A stretch of 64,000 bases of DNA from Bremerella volcania (lineage in GTDB: Bacteria > Planctomycetota > Planctomycetia > Pirellulales > Pirellulaceae), in the NCBI RefSeq assembly GCF_007748115.1, contig NZ_CP036289.1:620001-684000 (forward strand). Reading direction: 5' to 3'. The position numbers were made by a program, and so were the translations under genes. Below are positions 1 through 8,299 of the stretch, piece after piece (position 1 is the stretch's first letter; each line of letters begins with the position of its first letter). The notes beneath the pieces were generated by a model that saw only the letters and a list, made by a program, of their open reading frames with translations, had not been told where the DNA came from and did not search any database.

Positions 1-2
1 GG

Positions 3-557
3 ATGAACCCCATCGAGCTGCCAGGAGACAACGTGAAGCCCGAGCCCGCACAACTGCTGCAGCAGCATGAGCGATGGCTGAGAACTGCGCTGTACGCACG
101 GCTTCGCAGCCCGGTGGAGGTGGACGATGTGATGCAGGAAACGGTTACCGCAGCGCTGGAAAATTGGCAGCAGATAAGGGACCCCAGCGCTGTGGGACCG
201 TGGCTCTACAAGATAGCCATTCGTAAGGCGCTCTTGTATCGCCGCAAGCAAGGACGGATTCGCAAGCTGCACGATGCCGTCGAGCAGAACTTGCCACCCA
301 AAACAAATGCCGAATCCAACCCGTTGGATTGGCTGTTGGCCGAAGAACGCAACGAACTCGTTCGTCAGGCCTTGAACGAACTACCAAGACGCGATGCCGA
401 GATCCTCTTGCTCAAGTACACCGAGCAGTGGAGCTATCGCGAAATCAGCGAGCGACTGGGCGTAAGCACCAGCGCCGTGGAAGCCAGACTTCATCGTGCT
501 CGTCAACGATTACGAGAGCGATTGGTGGCCCGCGAGATCTTCTCGACGGCGACCTGA
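3..557 (+). CDS. ECF-type RNA polymerase sigma factor
   Basis: Sigma-70 family factor of ECF size (184 aa). Region 2 lies at about residues 25-85 and includes the acidic VDDVMQETV stretch and the WLYKIAIRKAL helix; region 4 at about 120-175 has the LPRRDAEILLLKY and YREISERLG helix-turn-helix. It should direct core polymerase to a small regulon. The next gene, 18 bases downstream on the same strand, encodes a single-span membrane protein and is the natural candidate for its anti-sigma or signalling partner (inference). The ATG lies two bases from the window edge, so a longer N-terminus cannot be excluded and the promoter is not visible. Confidence 0.9.
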   Translation: MNPIELPGDNVKPEPAQLLQQHERWLRTALYARLRSPVEVDDVMQETVTAALENWQQIRDPSAVGPWLYKIAIRKALLYRRKQGRIRKLHDAVEQNLPPKTNAESNPLDWLLAEERNELVRQALNELPRRDAEILLLKYTEQWSYREISERLGVSTSAVEARLHRARQRLRERLVAREIFSTAT

Positions 558-575
558 ACTTAAGTGAAACATGCC

Positions 576-1280
576 ATGAACGATTCATCGAACAATATTG
601 ACGACCGTCAGCTCGATCGCCTGGTCGATGGAGAGCTTTCGCCGGAAGAATATCGCGAGGTTCTTTCCCAGTTAGATCAAATGCCAAATGGTTGGCGACG
701 ATGTGCCCATGCGTTCCTCGAGTCACAGGCGCTGGGGCAATCTCTGCCGTTGGTGATGCAGACCACTCCGTCATGCCCCCAGACTGAGTTGGCACCAGCG
801 GCAGAGAAGTCGTCCACTTCGGGCAATGCCTCGTTTCGTCGTATGGAAACATTGGCGGCGATGGCGGCTTCGGTAATGGTTGCGTTTGGCCTGGGATGGT
901 ACGTCTCCGGGATCGATAGTACCACGGTCGACGGACCTGTCCCTGGCCTGGCGACTAACGTGACCGATCCGCAGTTGCCGCCTGATGCACCGGTACACAC
1001 CGTGCAGAAGCCGCAGTTCGTGTACGTCAACCAATGGGACGGCCAGCAAGGAGGCGGCATGCCGATCGCCATCGATCCGAACAAACAATACGATCCCAAC
1101 GCCAAGTGGGATACCTCTTGGGGCATGAGCCCCGAGCAGCTCCAGAAGCTGAAAGATTCCGGGCAACCGTTTCAAACCCAGAACCGCTTGATCCCGGTTT
1201 CGCTGGAAAACGGCGACCGCGTCGTGGTTCCGGTGCAAGACGTGATCGTCTACGAAAAGCCGGATCTGCCGTACCACTAA
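576..1280 (+). CDS. single-pass membrane protein, putative anti-sigma partner
   Basis: 234 aa from the ATG at 576; an in-frame GTG at 564 would add four residues and neither has a clear ribosome site. The N-terminal ~55 residues (DRQLDRLVDGELSPEEYREVL) resemble the short helical N-terminus that precedes anti-sigma domains in planctomycete ECF neighbours. One membrane span lies near residues 90-108 (LAAMAASVMVAFGLGWYVSG). The C-terminal ~125 residues are predicted outside the cytoplasm, rich in Pro, Gln and Asn. No zinc-binding HxxxCxxC anti-sigma motif is visible, so the anti-sigma role rests on position directly after the sigma gene and topology only. Confidence 0.7.
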   Translation: MNDSSNNIDDRQLDRLVDGELSPEEYREVLSQLDQMPNGWRRCAHAFLESQALGQSLPLVMQTTPSCPQTELAPAAEKSSTSGNASFRRMETLAAMAASVMVAFGLGWYVSGIDSTTVDGPVPGLATNVTDPQLPPDAPVHTVQKPQFVYVNQWDGQQGGGMPIAIDPNKQYDPNAKWDTSWGMSPEQLQKLKDSGQPFQTQNRLIPVSLENGDRVVVPVQDVIVYEKPDLPYH

Positions 1281-1365
1281 ATCACTGACAGCCCCATGGG
1301 CACCAGCACACGTTATTCCCGAACTCTATCACACTTGATCCCCACACAGTAAAAGGAGTGAAAGC

Positions 1366-2325
1366 ATGAAGGTCAGACATTGGTTCATGGCCGCCATACT
1401 GGCGACCGGCGTCGTCGCCATTCCGATGATGCAGGTCGTCACCGCCGACGAAGCGGCCAAGGAAGAAACGAAGGTCGAAGCCAAGCAGGAAGAACCAGCC
1501 GCCAAAAAGTATTGGCTTGGCGTTCAATTGGCACCGACGCCTGAGATCTTGAAGAAGCACGTCGAACGTCTGAAGGATGGCGGCGCGATGGTCGCGGGAG
1601 TCGCCCCCGAGAGCCCTGCCGAAAAGGCCGGCCTGAAAGCAGGCGATCACGTTTTGAAGGTGAATGACGTGACGATCACTTCGCCAGAACAGATGGTGGA
1701 CGTCGTTCGCGATAGCGATGGCAAGGCGATGACCGTGCGTGTTCTCCGCGGCTTAGAGATCGAGTCGGTGACCGTGCAGCCGGAAGAAGCCCCTGAGAAC
1801 ATGTGGTCAGCCAGTCCGCAGTTCGGCGCCGTTCCTGGAATCGAAATGCAACCAGCTCACCCAGGTGCCCGTCTGCGTTTCTTTGGCCCGGGTCAAATGG
1901 TGCCCCCTCAAGTGCGTCTGCAGGCCCTCGATAAAGACATGCCGCAGAACATGATGATCCGAGTTGAAAAGAAGGGCGATGCCCCCACCACGCTGCACAT
2001 CGAACGTGACGGCCAGAAGTGGAGCGTGACCGAAGATCAAATCGATCAACTACCCGAAGATCTGCAGCCAGTTGCCAAGAAGTACCTGACGTTCGGCAAC
2101 ACCGGCAACATCATCATTGGTGGTCAAGATGTTCCATTCATCGAACTACAGGAAATGTTGAAGGACATGGGCCCGCAAGGACTGCCTGGCAACGCCGACT
2201 TCCAGCAGCGGATGCAGGAAGAAATGAAGCAGATGCACGAGATGATCCGCAAGATGCACGAGCGGATGGAACGCATTCAAGTCGCCCCACCTGCCGCTGA
2301 GAAGCCTGCCGAGAACGAAGTTTAG
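1366..2325 (+). CDS. exported PDZ-domain protein
   Basis: 319 aa with a signal peptide (about residues 1-28, cut near VTADEA) and a Lys/Glu-rich linker. A PDZ domain covers roughly residues 45-135, with the typical VAPESPAEKAGLKAGDHVLKV segment. No serine-protease domain precedes it, so this is a stand-alone PDZ protein, not a complete DegP/HtrA. The C-terminal ~45 residues are Met-rich amphipathic helix (MQEEMKQMHEMIRKMHERM), likely coiled coil. The AAGGAG site at 1351-1356 fixes the start. It follows the sigma/anti-sigma-like pair on the same strand and may be an envelope-stress component; substrate unknown. Confidence 0.85.
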   Translation: MKVRHWFMAAILATGVVAIPMMQVVTADEAAKEETKVEAKQEEPAAKKYWLGVQLAPTPEILKKHVERLKDGGAMVAGVAPESPAEKAGLKAGDHVLKVNDVTITSPEQMVDVVRDSDGKAMTVRVLRGLEIESVTVQPEEAPENMWSASPQFGAVPGIEMQPAHPGARLRFFGPGQMVPPQVRLQALDKDMPQNMMIRVEKKGDAPTTLHIERDGQKWSVTEDQIDQLPEDLQPVAKKYLTFGNTGNIIIGGQDVPFIELQEMLKDMGPQGLPGNADFQQRMQEEMKQMHEMIRKMHERMERIQVAPPAAEKPAENEV

Positions 2326-2383
2326 TTCCGCACGTAGAACTGCTGATGATCCTGGCCCTGCCTTTTTAGCCAGGAGACGACGG

Positions 2384-2421
2384 AGCCGCCGGCCCACAAT
2401 CGTGGACTGGCGGCTTTTTTT
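2384..2421 (+). terminator. intrinsic terminator after the PDZ gene
   Basis: Seven-bp stem AGCCGCC (2384-2390) / GGCGGCT (2409-2415) with an 18-base loop, followed by a T run to 2421. It lies inside the longest reading frame of the next gene, which argues for a later start of that gene. Confidence 0.8.
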
Positions 2422-2479
2422 GTATAACGAAGGCGAAGTCCGTACTACGTTCTCATTCGTCGAGCTGCCGCTGCTAGTT

Positions 2480-4408
2480 ATGAACCCTACCGATCACGAT
2501 CCGTTTCAACTGCTCGGCGAGGCCATCCAAGAGAACCCCCGACTGGCCACCATGCTGACGCAGCTCTGGCGACAGCTCGACACGGCTCAGGATCTGACGC
2601 AGTTGTTCGACGGCATCTGCCAGGCACTAGCCAAGTCGTTCCCAAGTTCCGCGGCGCAGCTTCTGCGGCAGCAATCGACCGGCGACTGGAAGCAGGTCGC
2701 CTCGGCCGGTAAGGCGGCCCCTGTCTCGTCCAATCAGACGCAAGCATGGATGCAGGCCGACATCACTCCCGGCGATCCAGCCGCTTTCTCTATCGCGTTG
2801 GAAAACGAACCGCATCGCCTGCTGGTTCTCGCAGGCGTGCAAGGTTTGCCGACGCGCTCGCTCCAGGCGATCGCCCAGGTAACCCGCTTCGCCGTCAAAC
2901 GCTTTATTGAGAATCAGAACAAGAACGATCGATCGCGGCGGCTGAAGGCCATGCTCACCATGGTGCAGCGCTGGCAGCAGAGCGACGATCTGGTTTCGCT
3001 GCTCAACGAAATGGCCGAGTCGTCGACCGAGTTCTTCGGTGCCGAGCGGGCCAGTATCTTTTTGTGGGACAAGCCCAAGCACCAACTGATCGGCCGGCCG
3101 GCACTGGGCGTAGAAGGGGGCAAGCTGGTCGTGCCGGACGATAAAGGAGTCGTCGGGGCGGTCGTGCAAACCGGGCAGCCGCGGCGCGTCGACGATATGC
3201 TGGGGCACGAAGTCAATCGCGACATCGACAAGAAGCTCGAGTTCCATACCCGCAGCTTGTTGTGCGTGCCGCTGTTGGATCGCAAAGGAAAAGTGTTCGG
3301 CGCGTTCGAGCTGATCAACAAGCTCGACGGCAACTTCACCACCAAAGACGAACAAGGGCTCATGGAAGTCGCCGTACACGCGGCCGCCGTGTTGGAAAGC
3401 TCGCAGCAGATTGCCCAGCTGGTCGAAAGCCGCGACCGTATCGCCCAGGCCCAGGCCGCCGAGATCCAGCTGATCGGCGAGTCGCCGGCGATGATGCAGC
3501 TGCGCAAGAACATCGACCGCATCGCCGCCACCAAACTGCCGGTGCTGGTGTTGGGGGAGAACGGCAGCGGCAAGGAAGTGGTCAGCCGCTTGATTCATTA
3601 TCAAAGCGATCGCCGCAACCAACCGCTGGTCGCCGTGAACTGCGCGGCGCTGCCGGACACGCTACTGGAGAGCGAACTGTTTGGTCACGAGAAAGGAGCG
3701 TTCACCGGAGCTCACGAAACGAAGGCCGGCAAGTTCGAACTGGCCTCCGGCGGAACGCTGTTCCTCGACGAGATCGGCGATATGAGCCTGCCAGGCCAGG
3801 CCAAGCTGCTGCGGGTACTCGAAAACCACGTCGTCACGCGGCTGGGCGGCCAGACCGATATCGAGATCGACGTCCGCGTGATCGCGGCCACCAACCAGGA
3901 TCTGCCCAAGCTGGTCAACGAGAAGAAGTTTCGCCAAGACCTGTTCTACCGGTTGGATGTCGTCTCGGTGAACCTGCCTCCGCTGCGAGACCGCGGAAAC
4001 GACATTTTGATTCTCGCCCAGCAGTTTCTCGAGCAGTTTTCCCGCAAGGCTCACCGCGAGATCCCCATGCTGTCGACCGACGCCAAAGATCGCCTGTTGG
4101 CACACCCTTGGCCCGGCAACATCCGCGAACTGCGAAACACGATGGAACGCATCGCGTTTCTCTGCGATCGCGAAATCATCACCTCGGAACTGCTGCCGCT
4201 GGAAACCAGCACCGGCCCGCAGGTTCACCAGGTTTCCGCCCAGTTGGACCTGGCCGCCGCGACCGACCGCTTCCAGGCCGACTTCATCAGCTATCACCTT
4301 GAACGAACCGGCGGCAACATGGCTCAAGCCGCCAAAAACATGGGAGTCCACCGCTCGAACCTGCACCGCAAAATGAAGCAGCTAGGGCTGTTAGACGAAA
4401 AAGAATAA
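2480..4408 (+). CDS. GAF-domain sigma-54-dependent transcriptional activator
   Basis: 642 aa from the ATG at 2480. The frame is open back to 2402, but that stretch overlaps a terminator hairpin. A poorly conserved N-terminal region (1-150) is followed by a GAF sensor domain (about 150-310) and a sigma-54 AAA+ domain (about 335-560). Walker A is GENGSGKE (359-366), the sigma-54-contacting GAFTGA loop is at 406-411, and Walker B is GTLFLDEIGD. The C-terminus has a Fis-type helix-turn-helix (AAKNMGVHRSNLHRKMKQLG). It should open sigma-54 promoters in response to a small ligand bound by GAF. No receiver domain is present, so it is not a classical response regulator. Ligand and targets are unknown. 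Confidence 0.9.
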   Translation: MNPTDHDPFQLLGEAIQENPRLATMLTQLWRQLDTAQDLTQLFDGICQALAKSFPSSAAQLLRQQSTGDWKQVASAGKAAPVSSNQTQAWMQADITPGDPAAFSIALENEPHRLLVLAGVQGLPTRSLQAIAQVTRFAVKRFIENQNKNDRSRRLKAMLTMVQRWQQSDDLVSLLNEMAESSTEFFGAERASIFLWDKPKHQLIGRPALGVEGGKLVVPDDKGVVGAVVQTGQPRRVDDMLGHEVNRDIDKKLEFHTRSLLCVPLLDRKGKVFGAFELINKLDGNFTTKDEQGLMEVAVHAAAVLESSQQIAQLVESRDRIAQAQAAEIQLIGESPAMMQLRKNIDRIAATKLPVLVLGENGSGKEVVSRLIHYQSDRRNQPLVAVNCAALPDTLLESELFGHEKGAFTGAHETKAGKFELASGGTLFLDEIGDMSLPGQAKLLRVLENHVVTRLGGQTDIEIDVRVIAATNQDLPKLVNEKKFRQDLFYRLDVVSVNLPPLRDRGNDILILAQQFLEQFSRKAHREIPMLSTDAKDRLLAHPWPGNIRELRNTMERIAFLCDREIITSELLPLETSTGPQVHQVSAQLDLAAATDRFQADFISYHLERTGGNMAQAAKNMGVHRSNLHRKMKQLGLLDEKE

Positions 4409-4606
4409 CGAGCGATCGCTGCCAATTCCCCCAGTTTTCGCCGCCGCGATGCCAGCCCCCGCGATTTTCTTCAAGCGTCCCCTTCACCCCAGCCGAGAAA
4501 AGCGGTAAAGTATGCGTTTCGCCCACGGCCCCCTTGGCCGGCATGGCGAAACCAAGAAGACCAAGCGAACCTAAAGCCCGCAAACGTCTCCTTCCAACAG
4601 ATCAAA

Positions 4607-4735
<129 letters not shown>

Positions 4736-4845
4736 GGTGAACTTCGGGGATTATCACCGGAATTGTCACTTCAAACAAGGGTGTTTTCTCTTCTTCACCA
4801 ACGGCGCCACATAAGGTTTCTATGTTTTCAAGTAGCCCTATTGCT

Positions 4846-6807
4846 TCATCCTTTTGTAAGTCGAAGCGGTTTCGCTTTCAGTACGGATGAATTGTTAAGT
4901 CGTCGATCAGCCTTCCTGTCTGTCAAAATACCGCATTTTGCTGGACCTAGAGCAACGGAATATTCCATCCGCCCAATTTCAATGCTTTGAACTTCGTGTG
5001 TTTCTAGATATCCCTTCTTCGATCGAAGGAGTAGAAGATCTCCTTTCTCGATTGTTGCACCTTTGGTGATTTCAATGCATACGACAGATTTATCAGTCAA
5101 GACTCGGTATACGTGTCCCACGACTTCGACCTCCGGGGAGCACCAGGCTTCATCGGTGTCTATAGATAAAAAGGACTCTCGATCTTTTATGGTCTGAGAG
5201 TCCAAGAAGCACGCGGTCATACCTCGAATCACAAGATCGTCGATTGATCGAGCTACGATATTGGAGAGTTTGCCAGGCCGGTTGCCGGCCTGTGTTTTAT
5301 AAAGGACCAGAGCTTTACTTGAAGAATCTTGTTCACGTAATGTTCGTGTCCTTGCACTGATCTCGCCGACAGCGGACGGGTCTAAGTTCGTTAAAATGAA
5401 GACATACCATTTGTTACCACTATGTCTGAATTCGTATCGTTCACGAGCTTGCCCGACACCAAGCAGGTCTATGGGAGCCTCTTCTACGTCGAATCCCATC
5501 CAGGCAAGAGCCGCAAAAGACGCATACTCAAAATCATTTTCATCGCATGCGACTTTCAGCATTTTTGCAAGGATGTTCTGTAGAATCTGGTCACGAAATG
5601 GGCCTACATTACTTTCCCTCAACTTAAGTGCAATCTCTTCTTGTTTCTCAAACTCCTCTCGTTCTTCGTCGGGAACTTCTGGAAACGTAGGGAAGTACAT
5701 TTTCATTCTGTACGCCTGCATCAATATGTATTGTCGATTGAGGGTGTTGTCGAGTCGCGGATCTCTTGAAATGCACCTGGCAAGCCATGACATAGTCTCC
5801 GCAATCTTCAATGCGTACCCTTCGTGAACAACCGGTGGCTTCGCCTCATGTAAGAGCTTGTTTCTCAGATTCCGAATCTTGTTTAATTCATCAGCAAGAC
5901 GAACGCGGTTCACCTCAGGTGATTGAGGATCAATAATCGGGCCTGGAATACGTTCTTTTGAGAGTAACTGATAGGCCTTCAATTTTGAGTGGAAGCTGTC
6001 CGTGCCGATTCGCCTTTCAATTTCTGGTCTATCATAGCCCGCTAGGTGAAGCTCTTTCTCCAGGCGGCGATCGAGAATAACCTCAATTGCCGTAACGAAA
6101 TTTACGAGCATTTGGTCATATTGTCCTCTGTAGTATGACCCCCATGCGTTGGAAAGTGTCCTTCGTTCAGGCGCAATCTCTGGAGCACTTCCGTCAAATT
6201 CCAGGTGTTTGCACGTATAGTTTGGGACGGCCATCGAGCCCGTTGCACCTAGTCTAGGCAGTTGATCTTGTAGCAAGTAATGCTGAAGCTCAACTTCGTG
6301 ATACAACCCGTCGGGAGTTCGTGCTATCCAAAGTGGGCAGTCCCATTCTGATATCGCGTATACAAACGGGTCATCTGCTTCCGCTTGATATGTGAGAATT
6401 AATCTATTCGCGAGTGGGATTAGATCGGCCGCAAAGCATCTTAGTAACTGGACCGCATGATTCCTCGTTGGCCCATCTTCCTTTAGAGCAATGGCCACAT
6501 CCATTGGAAGCGGTATTCCGAATTCCAATACGGTACGAAGTTGCCGATGGTGATAGTTCCGTTTGCTGTCCTGCCGTGCGTTCCACCCAATAAAATAAGG
6601 GTGGGCAACGATCATGGCAAGATTTTGCCAATCGCGTTCACTCGATGTTGTCCGAAATACAGCAGTTAGATCGTTGTGCAATGTCACGGGCAACGTTATG
6701 CCACGGAATTCTGCCGTATGCCGTCCCGATGGCGTCGCAAGCCAAAACGGCAACTCAACAAGAAACGCGAAAGGAACTCTTTGAGGCTGACGTCCATCAG
6801 AGGCCAT
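4846..6807 (-). CDS. large HEPN-domain protein, candidate defence effector
   Basis: 653 aa, no assigned family. Residues 1-200 are of unknown fold. Residues ~222-345 look like a HEPN helical bundle: long helices around 228-250, then IRNLRNKLLH with the R-x4-H ribonuclease motif at R315-H320, as in ApeA/DUF4145-like HEPN proteins. Residues ~402-540 have a helix-strand order reminiscent of Mrr/PD-(D/E)XK folds (FAALAWMGFDVEE, then KWYVFILTNL), but the usual E-x-K catalytic pair is not evident. Residues ~558-632 read like an EF-Tu domain-2 beta-barrel (VVGHVYRVL, IEKGDLLLL, VQSIEIG). It is AT-rich, alone in a tRNA island beside an integrase remnant, with no MNT-type antitoxin gene. HEPN RNases act in abortive infection; that role here is inference. 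Confidence 0.75.
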   Translation of the reverse strand: MASDGRQPQRVPFAFLVELPFWLATPSGRHTAEFRGITLPVTLHNDLTAVFRTTSSERDWQNLAMIVAHPYFIGWNARQDSKRNYHHRQLRTVLEFGIPLPMDVAIALKEDGPTRNHAVQLLRCFAADLIPLANRLILTYQAEADDPFVYAISEWDCPLWIARTPDGLYHEVELQHYLLQDQLPRLGATGSMAVPNYTCKHLEFDGSAPEIAPERRTLSNAWGSYYRGQYDQMLVNFVTAIEVILDRRLEKELHLAGYDRPEIERRIGTDSFHSKLKAYQLLSKERIPGPIIDPQSPEVNRVRLADELNKIRNLRNKLLHEAKPPVVHEGYALKIAETMSWLARCISRDPRLDNTLNRQYILMQAYRMKMYFPTFPEVPDEEREEFEKQEEIALKLRESNVGPFRDQILQNILAKMLKVACDENDFEYASFAALAWMGFDVEEAPIDLLGVGQARERYEFRHSGNKWYVFILTNLDPSAVGEISARTRTLREQDSSSKALVLYKTQAGNRPGKLSNIVARSIDDLVIRGMTACFLDSQTIKDRESFLSIDTDEAWCSPEVEVVGHVYRVLTDKSVVCIEITKGATIEKGDLLLLRSKKGYLETHEVQSIEIGRMEYSVALGPAKCGILTDRKADRRLNNSSVLKAKPLRLTKG

Positions 6808-6969
6808 AAATCACTCACGTGTCGCACAGATGAATTAGTTCCAAGGTGGTAGGGGCCGGTGTGTTGCACGACACATCGTAATATCCCCTATTGGAGAAGT
6901 GTACCCGTAGTTTCTTTGCTTATACCACATTCGAGAAATGATCTTGCCGTGTTTCCTTGATTTGATCCT

Positions 6970-7215
6970 CTATACTTGTATTGAGTTCTTGCTAGTTTGC
7001 CATAGCAATTCCGCTGTGCGCTCAGCATCCTGACCGACGTAGAACTTCAGCGTCGTCTCAATAGATTCATGTCGCATCAGTTCCCGCAACTGCTGTGGGA
7101 GTAGCCTTCTTGACCAGCGTTCCCCGAATGCCCGACGTACGTCGTGGATACTTGCGAATTTCTCCTTTTCGGTGCGTCTGTCGACGTTCACCACGATGCC
7201 AGCGGTCTGGCGACC
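6970..7215 (-). pseudogene. tyrosine integrase, C-terminal remnant
   Basis: Only the last ~80 residues of a phage-type tyrosine recombinase survive. They contain the catalytic box HDVRRAFGERW (H-x-x-R) and LMRHESIETTLKFYV, which carries the second His/Arg region and the nucleophilic Tyr. The homologous-looking frame continues upstream of the GTG at 7194 (GIVV) until a TGA at 7216-7218, beyond which the rest of the catalytic and DNA-binding domains is missing. It cannot be an active recombinase. It lies inside the tRNA-Lys-bounded segment and probably descends from the enzyme that inserted it. Confidence 0.8.
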
Positions 7216-7330
7216 TCAACGACGCCATCCCGCGCCGAGATATTAATATCCGATCGAATCAAGCTTTGGGGAGAGAAAAGCGGACTTGGGGCTACTCGAA
7301 GCCTGTTATAGTGGGCTAGGAGGAAGTGCC

Positions 7331-7981
7331 TTGGATAGTAGCCCAACAAGACGATACCAGGACCGCTGGCTGACGGCTCCCAACTTGATCACGAGCCTTC
7401 GCATTATCGGTTCACCCGCGATGATCGTTCTGGCCTACCATCAGTACCCGATGGCCGTTGCCGCCTGGGTTGCGTTTCTGGTCTTTACCGAGTGGCTTGA
7501 CGGAGTGGTGGCCCGTACTCTTCACCAGCAGTCGGAACTTGGGGCTCGCCTGGATACGATCGCAGACGCAGCGTTCTACACGTCTCTTTTAATTGCCCTG
7601 GGGCTGATGTTTCCTGAGGCGACGATCCGCGAGGCGTGGTGGACAACCGCGGCGATCGTCAGCTACGCGATTAGCTGGCTCGTCGCACTGATCAAGTTCC
7701 GCACTCTTCCGAGCTACCACACCTGGATGGCGAAGGGAGCCTGGCTGGTCGTGGGTATCGGCATTGTGTCGCTCGTGGCCGATTGGAGTAGTTGGCCATT
7801 TCGCGCGGCGATGTTTTGCGTTGTCCTTGCCAACCTCGAATCACTTTTAATTACGCTTGTGATTTCTGAGCAACAAGTGGACATACCCTCGATTTGGCAT
7901 GCCCGCCGGAGGCAATTGAATGTCGCGTCAAACACGCCCGATACGGCATCAGAATCGAATAAGACAACTCCCAATCAGTAG
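7331..7981 (+). CDS. CDP-alcohol phosphatidyltransferase family protein
   Basis: 216 aa integral membrane enzyme with about five or six hydrophobic spans. The full family signature is present: DGVVAR, eight residues, G, three, D, three, D (DG..AR........G...D...D), so it should transfer a phosphatidyl group from a CDP-linked lipid to an alcohol, as in PgsA or PssA; the acceptor cannot be told. The start is a TTG at 7331 preceded by AGGAGGA (7318-7324) with six bases of spacing; the longer frame from TTG 7286 lacks such a site. The final codons (PNQ-stop) and the following terminator fall in the tRNA-derived repeat, so its 3' end was shaped by the integration event. Confidence 0.85.
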   Translation: MDSSPTRRYQDRWLTAPNLITSLRIIGSPAMIVLAYHQYPMAVAAWVAFLVFTEWLDGVVARTLHQQSELGARLDTIADAAFYTSLLIALGLMFPEATIREAWWTTAAIVSYAISWLVALIKFRTLPSYHTWMAKGAWLVVGIGIVSLVADWSSWPFRAAMFCVVLANLESLLITLVISEQQVDIPSIWHARRRQLNVASNTPDTASESNKTTPNQ

Positions 7982-8062
7982 ATGGTTGGTTCGATTTCAA
8001 TGGGGAACCTCAAAGCCTCGTGGGTGTCAACACTTGCGAGGTTTTCTTTTGCGTTGATAATC
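7973..8062 (+). repeat. right direct repeat (attR-like), diverged tRNA-Lys 3' end
   Basis: Repeats AATCAGTAG, then TGGTTGGTTCGATTTCAA, a changed acceptor strand, and the tRNA terminator. It lacks the 5' half and the pairing needed for a tRNA. Substitutions and small indels against 4643-4735 show age. Confidence 0.7.
8016..8050 (+). terminator. terminator, copy of the tRNA-Lys terminator
   Basis: Stem CCTCG (8016-8020) / CGAGG (8037-8041) followed by TTTTCTTTT. It now serves the phosphatidyltransferase gene. Confidence 0.65.
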
Positions 8063-8215
8063 TGCGGACCGCGCGGATCCGTACTGCTGACGTCCCACTC
8101 CGCAGTAACAAGAGTCAGGCTTTGACGCGGCTAACAACAACAGATCGCGACAGGGTAGCAAACAGTCCAGATCCCAGCAGGAAAAGAGACTTCTCCCGTG
8201 ATGAAGGAGGATTTA
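8051..8215. other. gene-free stretch right of the island
   Basis: With the repeat and short reading frame on either side, the interval 7982-8299 holds no full gene. A 76-residue frame from 8020 starts inside the terminator and has no site or recognisable content. This stretch probably holds the promoter for the next genes; no convincing boxes were identified. Confidence 0.4.
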
Positions 8216-8293
8216 ATGCTTTTCCTGCGCTGGGAAACATGCGAACCTGAAAGGGTCTCACGAGTTATCTTTGCCTGTCACGATATCGAGTAA
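8216..8293 (+). CDS. 25-residue upstream reading frame, possible leader peptide
   Basis: ATG at 8216 is preceded by AAGGAGG (8204-8210), the strongest ribosome site nearby. It ends in TAA at 8291-8293, six bases before the ATG of the next gene, which has no ribosome site of its own (TAACCCACC precedes it). The two are in the same frame, separated only by that stop. This suggests translation of the downstream gene by coupling or reinitiation. The peptide has no recognisable motif. It could instead be an original N-terminus cut off by a nonsense change, though the downstream signal peptide looks complete. Confidence 0.45.
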   Translation: MLFLRWETCEPERVSRVIFACHDIE

Positions 8294-8299
8294 CCCACC

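Noticed and set aside
2402-2479. Longer N-terminus for the sigma-54 activator
   Set aside because: The added codons overlap the terminator stem at 2384-2421 and give unlikely residues.
7973-8010. Possible second tRNA gene
   Set aside because: Only the 3' half resembles tRNA-Lys; no D-arm, no acceptor 5' strand and a changed acceptor 3' strand. Treated as a repeat from integration.
8020-8250. 76-residue frame after the island
   Set aside because: It begins inside the terminator hairpin and has no recognisable content.
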